Assembly (NCBI GenBank): GCA_017408625.1
Contig: JAFQUG010000327.1
Coordinates: forward strand, 1-9,335
Origin: Clostridia bacterium
GTDB taxonomy: Bacteria > Bacillota_A > Clostridia > Oscillospirales > CAG-272
Length of the DNA stretch: 9,335 nucleotides
Direction of reading: 5' to 3'
Shown here: positions 7,058 to 9,335 of the stretch, piece by piece
How the letters are laid out: each line of letters begins with the position of its first letter
Numbering within the stretch: the first letter of the stretch is position 1
Position numbers and translations under genes: made by a program
The notes under the pieces: generated by a model
Told to the model about the DNA's origin: nothing
Database searches by the model: none
The model's input: the letters and a program-made list of their open reading frames with translations, nothing else

Positions 7058-8542
7058 ATGAAAAGATTTTTGACCGTACTGCTTGTTTTAGCGACCCTGC
7101 TTTCTGCCCTGGCTGCTTGCGCGGATGCGCCCGTCGAGGAGACCGGAACCGACGGCTCTGCCGTTGAGGAAACCACTGAGCTGTTGTATTTGGACAATCT
7201 TCCCGAGGATCTCAAGTTTAACGGGGAGGATATCGTGATCCTGAACCGCGCGCTGCAAGGATGGACGGCAGACGAGGTTGCCGTGCCCGAGCTCAATTCC
7301 GAGCCTGTTAACGACGCCATGTTCAACAGAAACGTGGCAATTGCCGACAGACTGAAGCTCAATATTGTCTCCGCTGCCCTGCAGGATCCGAGTGAGCAGC
7401 TGCCGATCGACGAGATCAAGCGTGCCGTCAAGGCCGGATCGGACGAGTACGATATGGTAGCCGCAGCCGCATATGTGACCGCGCCTGCCGTAGTGGAGGG
7501 CACGTTTATCGATCTGATGCAATTGAATTACCTGGATCTTTCGCAGGATTACTGGATGCAGGATTATAACGAGGCGATCTCGTATCAGGGTATGCAGCAT
7601 ACTGCAACGGGTATGATCGCGCTGTCCACCTATCGTTTCGTCTTTGTGACCATGTTCAATAAGGATGCATTTGACAACAAGAGTGTGCCGTACCTGTACG
7701 ATGCGGTCTCCGACGGCGAATGGACGCTGGATTACCAGGCGACGCTCGCTGAGGATTTTTATCAGGACCTCAACGGCTCGGGTAAAGCAGACGAGGGCGA
7801 TTTCTACGGCTTTGTGTCCTGCTGGGGCATTAGCGTGGACGGATACTGGGCGTCCTGCGATTTGCCTATCGTGCAAAAGAACGAGGACGGTGAATACGCG
7901 TACGTGCTGGATCTGGAGCGTTATTCCAACGTGATGGATAAAGTGCTGTATTTGTTTTACGGATACAATGGCACCGACATACACAGCCCGATTACGTACA
8001 ACGTCGAGCAGGATAATATGAGAGAGATCTTTTCCCGCGGCGAGTGTGCCATGATCACACTGCGTCTGATGGCGGTCGAGCAGCCCGATGTGCGTAATAT
8101 GGAGCAGGCATACGGTATCGTGCCTATGCCCAAATATGATGCTGCGCAGCCCGAATACGGCTCGGTCATGCACGACCAGTTCACGGTGTTCTCGGTTCCT
8201 GCATCGGCTGCTTCGAGCAAGTATGATATGATCGGTGCTGCCATGGAGGCAATGGCCTCCGAGTCCTTGCGTCTGGTACGCCCCGCATATTACGAGATCG
8301 CACTCAAGCGCAAGTATATGAGCGACCCTGTGGCGTGGGATATGCTGGATCTGATCTTTGCGGTCATGCGTACTGACCCCTCGTTTGTGTATATTACTTA
8401 CATGGGCAGCCCGCATCACACCATGCGTAATATCGCGCAAAGCAGGAAAAATACGGTTGCATCCTCGTGCAAAAAGCTGAACAATACCGTTTCCAAGCAG
8501 ATCACCAAGCTGCAAAAAAAGCTGGAGAATCTCGCTGACTGA
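7058..8542 (+). CDS. Solute-binding lipoprotein, array copy 3
   Basis: 494 aa, colinear with copies 1 and 2. Signal peptide MKR plus a hydrophobic core, lipobox LAAC with Cys21, tether at 22-44. By hand count 130 of 183 residues match copy 1 over 45-227, the closest pair to copy 1. The EF-hand-like loop at 237-248 is DLNGSGKADEGD, MHDQFTVF starts at 371 and the YYEIALKRKYMSDP block follows. The segment at 298-318 is clearly different from copies 1 and 2 (NGTDIHSPITYN replaces the GGTYL-containing block), hinting at altered ligand contacts. The ribosome binding site is modest (AAAGGA at 7041-7046, 11 bases before the ATG), but lipobox position and length fix the start. Flanked by its own promoter and terminator. 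Predicted role is solute capture for an ABC importer not encoded here; the ligand is unknown. Confidence 0.85.
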   Translation: MKRFLTVLLVLATLLSALAACADAPVEETGTDGSAVEETTELLYLDNLPEDLKFNGEDIVILNRALQGWTADEVAVPELNSEPVNDAMFNRNVAIADRLKLNIVSAALQDPSEQLPIDEIKRAVKAGSDEYDMVAAAAYVTAPAVVEGTFIDLMQLNYLDLSQDYWMQDYNEAISYQGMQHTATGMIALSTYRFVFVTMFNKDAFDNKSVPYLYDAVSDGEWTLDYQATLAEDFYQDLNGSGKADEGDFYGFVSCWGISVDGYWASCDLPIVQKNEDGEYAYVLDLERYSNVMDKVLYLFYGYNGTDIHSPITYNVEQDNMREIFSRGECAMITLRLMAVEQPDVRNMEQAYGIVPMPKYDAAQPEYGSVMHDQFTVFSVPASAASSKYDMIGAAMEAMASESLRLVRPAYYEIALKRKYMSDPVAWDMLDLIFAVMRTDPSFVYITYMGSPHHTMRNIAQSRKNTVASSCKKLNNTVSKQITKLQKKLENLAD

Positions 8543-8558
8543 TCAAACCGAATGGAAG

Positions 8559-8592
8559 AAGTGGCAAGCTCACAGAAGTTTGCCACTTTTTT
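8559..8592 (+). terminator. Intrinsic terminator of copy 3
   Basis: AAGTGGCAAGCT (8559-8570) pairs with AGTTTGCCACTT (8577-8588), a 12-bp stem with one G-T pair and loop CACAGA. The T-run (8587-8592) overlaps the stem base. It starts 16 bases after the stop codon, and the next -35 box begins 2 bases after the T-run. Confidence 0.85.
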
Positions 8593-8593
8593 C

Positions 8594-8623
8594 TTGACAA
8601 AGCAAGCTTTATTATGATATACT
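8594..8623 (+). promoter_or_regulatory. Promoter 4 of the lipoprotein array
   Basis: TTGACA (8594-8599), an 18-base spacer, TATACT (8618-8623), with TG at 8615-8616 giving an extended -10. The -10 ends 34 bases before the ATG chosen for copy 4, matching the 29-34 base spacing of the other three promoters. Confidence 0.82.
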
Positions 8624-8657
8624 GAGGACAATGAACAAGAAAGAGAGTGTGACCCCG

Positions 8658-9335
8658 ATGAAAAAGTATTTAGCATTGTTTCTCGTTTTCGCCACACTGA
8701 TCTCTGTGCTGGTCGCCTGTGCGGAAACAGGGGACGGGCAGACGGAGGATTCGACTCCTGCCGAGGAGAACGCGGAGACCCTGCAGCTGGACAATATTCC
8801 GGACAGCCTGAGATATGACGGTGAGGAGGTTACCATTGTCAGCCGCGCATTTTTGGGCTGGACGTGGGACGAGGTTGCCGTGCCTGAGCTCAATTCCGAG
8901 CCGGTCAACGATGCTGTTTTTAACAGGAATGTGACGGTCGGGGACAGACTTGGCATCAATATCGTTTCTCATGCCATTGACGATGCAGACCAGGCAAAGC
9001 CGATCGCAGAGGTGCAGCGCGCCGTGCTGGCGGGCTCTGCCGAATTCGACCTGTTGGCGGGTGCTGCATATCTTGTGCTGCAGGAGTCTTTGGAGGGCCT
9101 GTTCTGCGATATGACGCAGCTGGAGTACCTGGATCTTTCGCAGGACTACTGGATGCAGGATTATAACGACGTGATCTCTTATCGAGACAGGCAGTACAGC
9201 GCAACCGGTATGATCGCGCTGTCCACCTACCGCTTTGCTTTCGTGACGCTGTTCAATAAGAATCAGTTTGACAATAAAAACGTTCCGTATCTGTACGAGG
9301 CGGTCAATAACGGCGAATGGACGCTGGATTATCAG
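8658..9335 (+). CDS. Solute-binding lipoprotein, array copy 4, 3' partial
   Basis: 226 codons are visible and the frame is open at the window end; about half the protein is missing if it matches the 494-aa siblings. Signal peptide MKK plus a hydrophobic core, lipobox LVAC with Cys21, then an acidic tether one residue shorter than in the other copies. The core shows AVPELNSEPVNDA, YLDLSQDYWMQDYN, ATGMIALSTYRFAFVT and FDNKNVPYLYEAV, ending in GEWTLDYQ just before where the EF-hand-like loop would be. By hand count 122 of 183 aligned residues match copy 1. Its 125-154 segment is the most divergent of the four. An in-frame ATG at 8631 would add nine residues (MNKKESVTP) but starts only 7 bases after the -10. 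ATG 8658 keeps Cys at 21, although its ribosome binding site (AAAGAGAG, 8640-8647) is weak. Role as for the siblings. Confidence 0.82.
   Translation, partial: MKKYLALFLVFATLISVLVACAETGDGQTEDSTPAEENAETLQLDNIPDSLRYDGEEVTIVSRAFLGWTWDEVAVPELNSEPVNDAVFNRNVTVGDRLGINIVSHAIDDADQAKPIAEVQRAVLAGSAEFDLLAGAAYLVLQESLEGLFCDMTQLEYLDLSQDYWMQDYNDVISYRDRQYSATGMIALSTYRFAFVTLFNKNQFDNKNVPYLYEAVNNGEWTLDYQ

Larger units (their letters stand above)
3794..9335 (+). repeat. Tandem array of promoter-lipoprotein-terminator cassettes
   Basis: Four head-to-tail cassettes repeat with periods of 1591, 1610 and 1599 bp measured between -35 boxes. The conserved parts are the promoter boxes and the coding sequence; terminators and leaders differ in sequence. 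Short stretches of near-identical DNA recur in the genes, for instance in the codons for YYEIALKRKYMSDP and AVPELNSEPVNDA, as expected of old duplications diverging under protein-level selection. The array is cut by the window end, so the copy number is at least four. Confidence 0.85.

Noticed and set aside
4036..8515. Long minus-strand open frames (4036-5214, 5544-7001, 7088-8515) opposite the lipoproteins
   Set aside because: They recur because the sense genes are paralogous with the same codon bias. One runs across a terminator and promoter. The sense genes have lipoboxes, promoters and conserved motifs.
3707..8657. Small RNA or riboswitch in the intergenic gaps
   Set aside because: Each gap is only 110-146 bases and is filled by a terminator, a promoter and a short leader; no conserved structure remains.

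Overview
The window is about 9.3 kb of fully plus-strand, moderately GC-rich bacterial DNA. It reads as a Gram-positive, clostridial-type (Bacillota, perhaps Oscillospiraceae-like gut) genome. The signs are Sec/SPII lipoproteins with Firmicutes-style lipoboxes, purine-rich AAGGAG/AGGAG ribosome binding sites, consensus TTGACA/TATAAT-type promoters with extended -10 elements, and a TgpA-like transglutaminase membrane protein of the type common in Clostridia. Taxonomy is inferred from style only. No rRNA, tRNA, CRISPR array, transposase, integrase or phage gene was seen.

Region 1 (about 1-3706) is the bulk of one very large membrane protein, cut at its 5' end by the window edge. It has several N-terminal membrane helices, a strongly basic cytoplasmic loop, a seventh visible helix, a roughly 690-residue outer domain ending in a transglutaminase-like Cys/His/acidic core, a final helix and a cytoplasmic tail. 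A short spacer (3707-3852) follows, with a GC-rich palindrome, a perfect 12-bp terminator hairpin and the first of four near-identical promoters.

Region 2 (3794-9335) is a tandem array of four paralogous solute-binding lipoproteins. Three are complete and each exactly 494 aa; the fourth runs off the window. Each copy sits in its own cassette: promoter, 29-34 nt from the -10 box to the start codon, lipoprotein gene, intrinsic terminator. The next copy's -35 box begins 2-4 bases after the previous terminator's T-run. The cassette period is about 1.6 kb (1591, 1610 and 1599 bp between successive -35 boxes). The proteins are 67-71% identical to copy 1 by hand count over residues 45-227, with variation concentrated in a few segments.

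How it works together: each lipoprotein should be exported, lipidated at Cys21 and anchored on the outer face of the membrane, where it would capture a solute, probably carbohydrate-like, for an ABC importer. No permease or ATPase gene is visible, so the array looks like a set of alternative receptors for a transporter encoded elsewhere. A functional link to the upstream transglutaminase-like gene is not supported: a strong terminator separates them.
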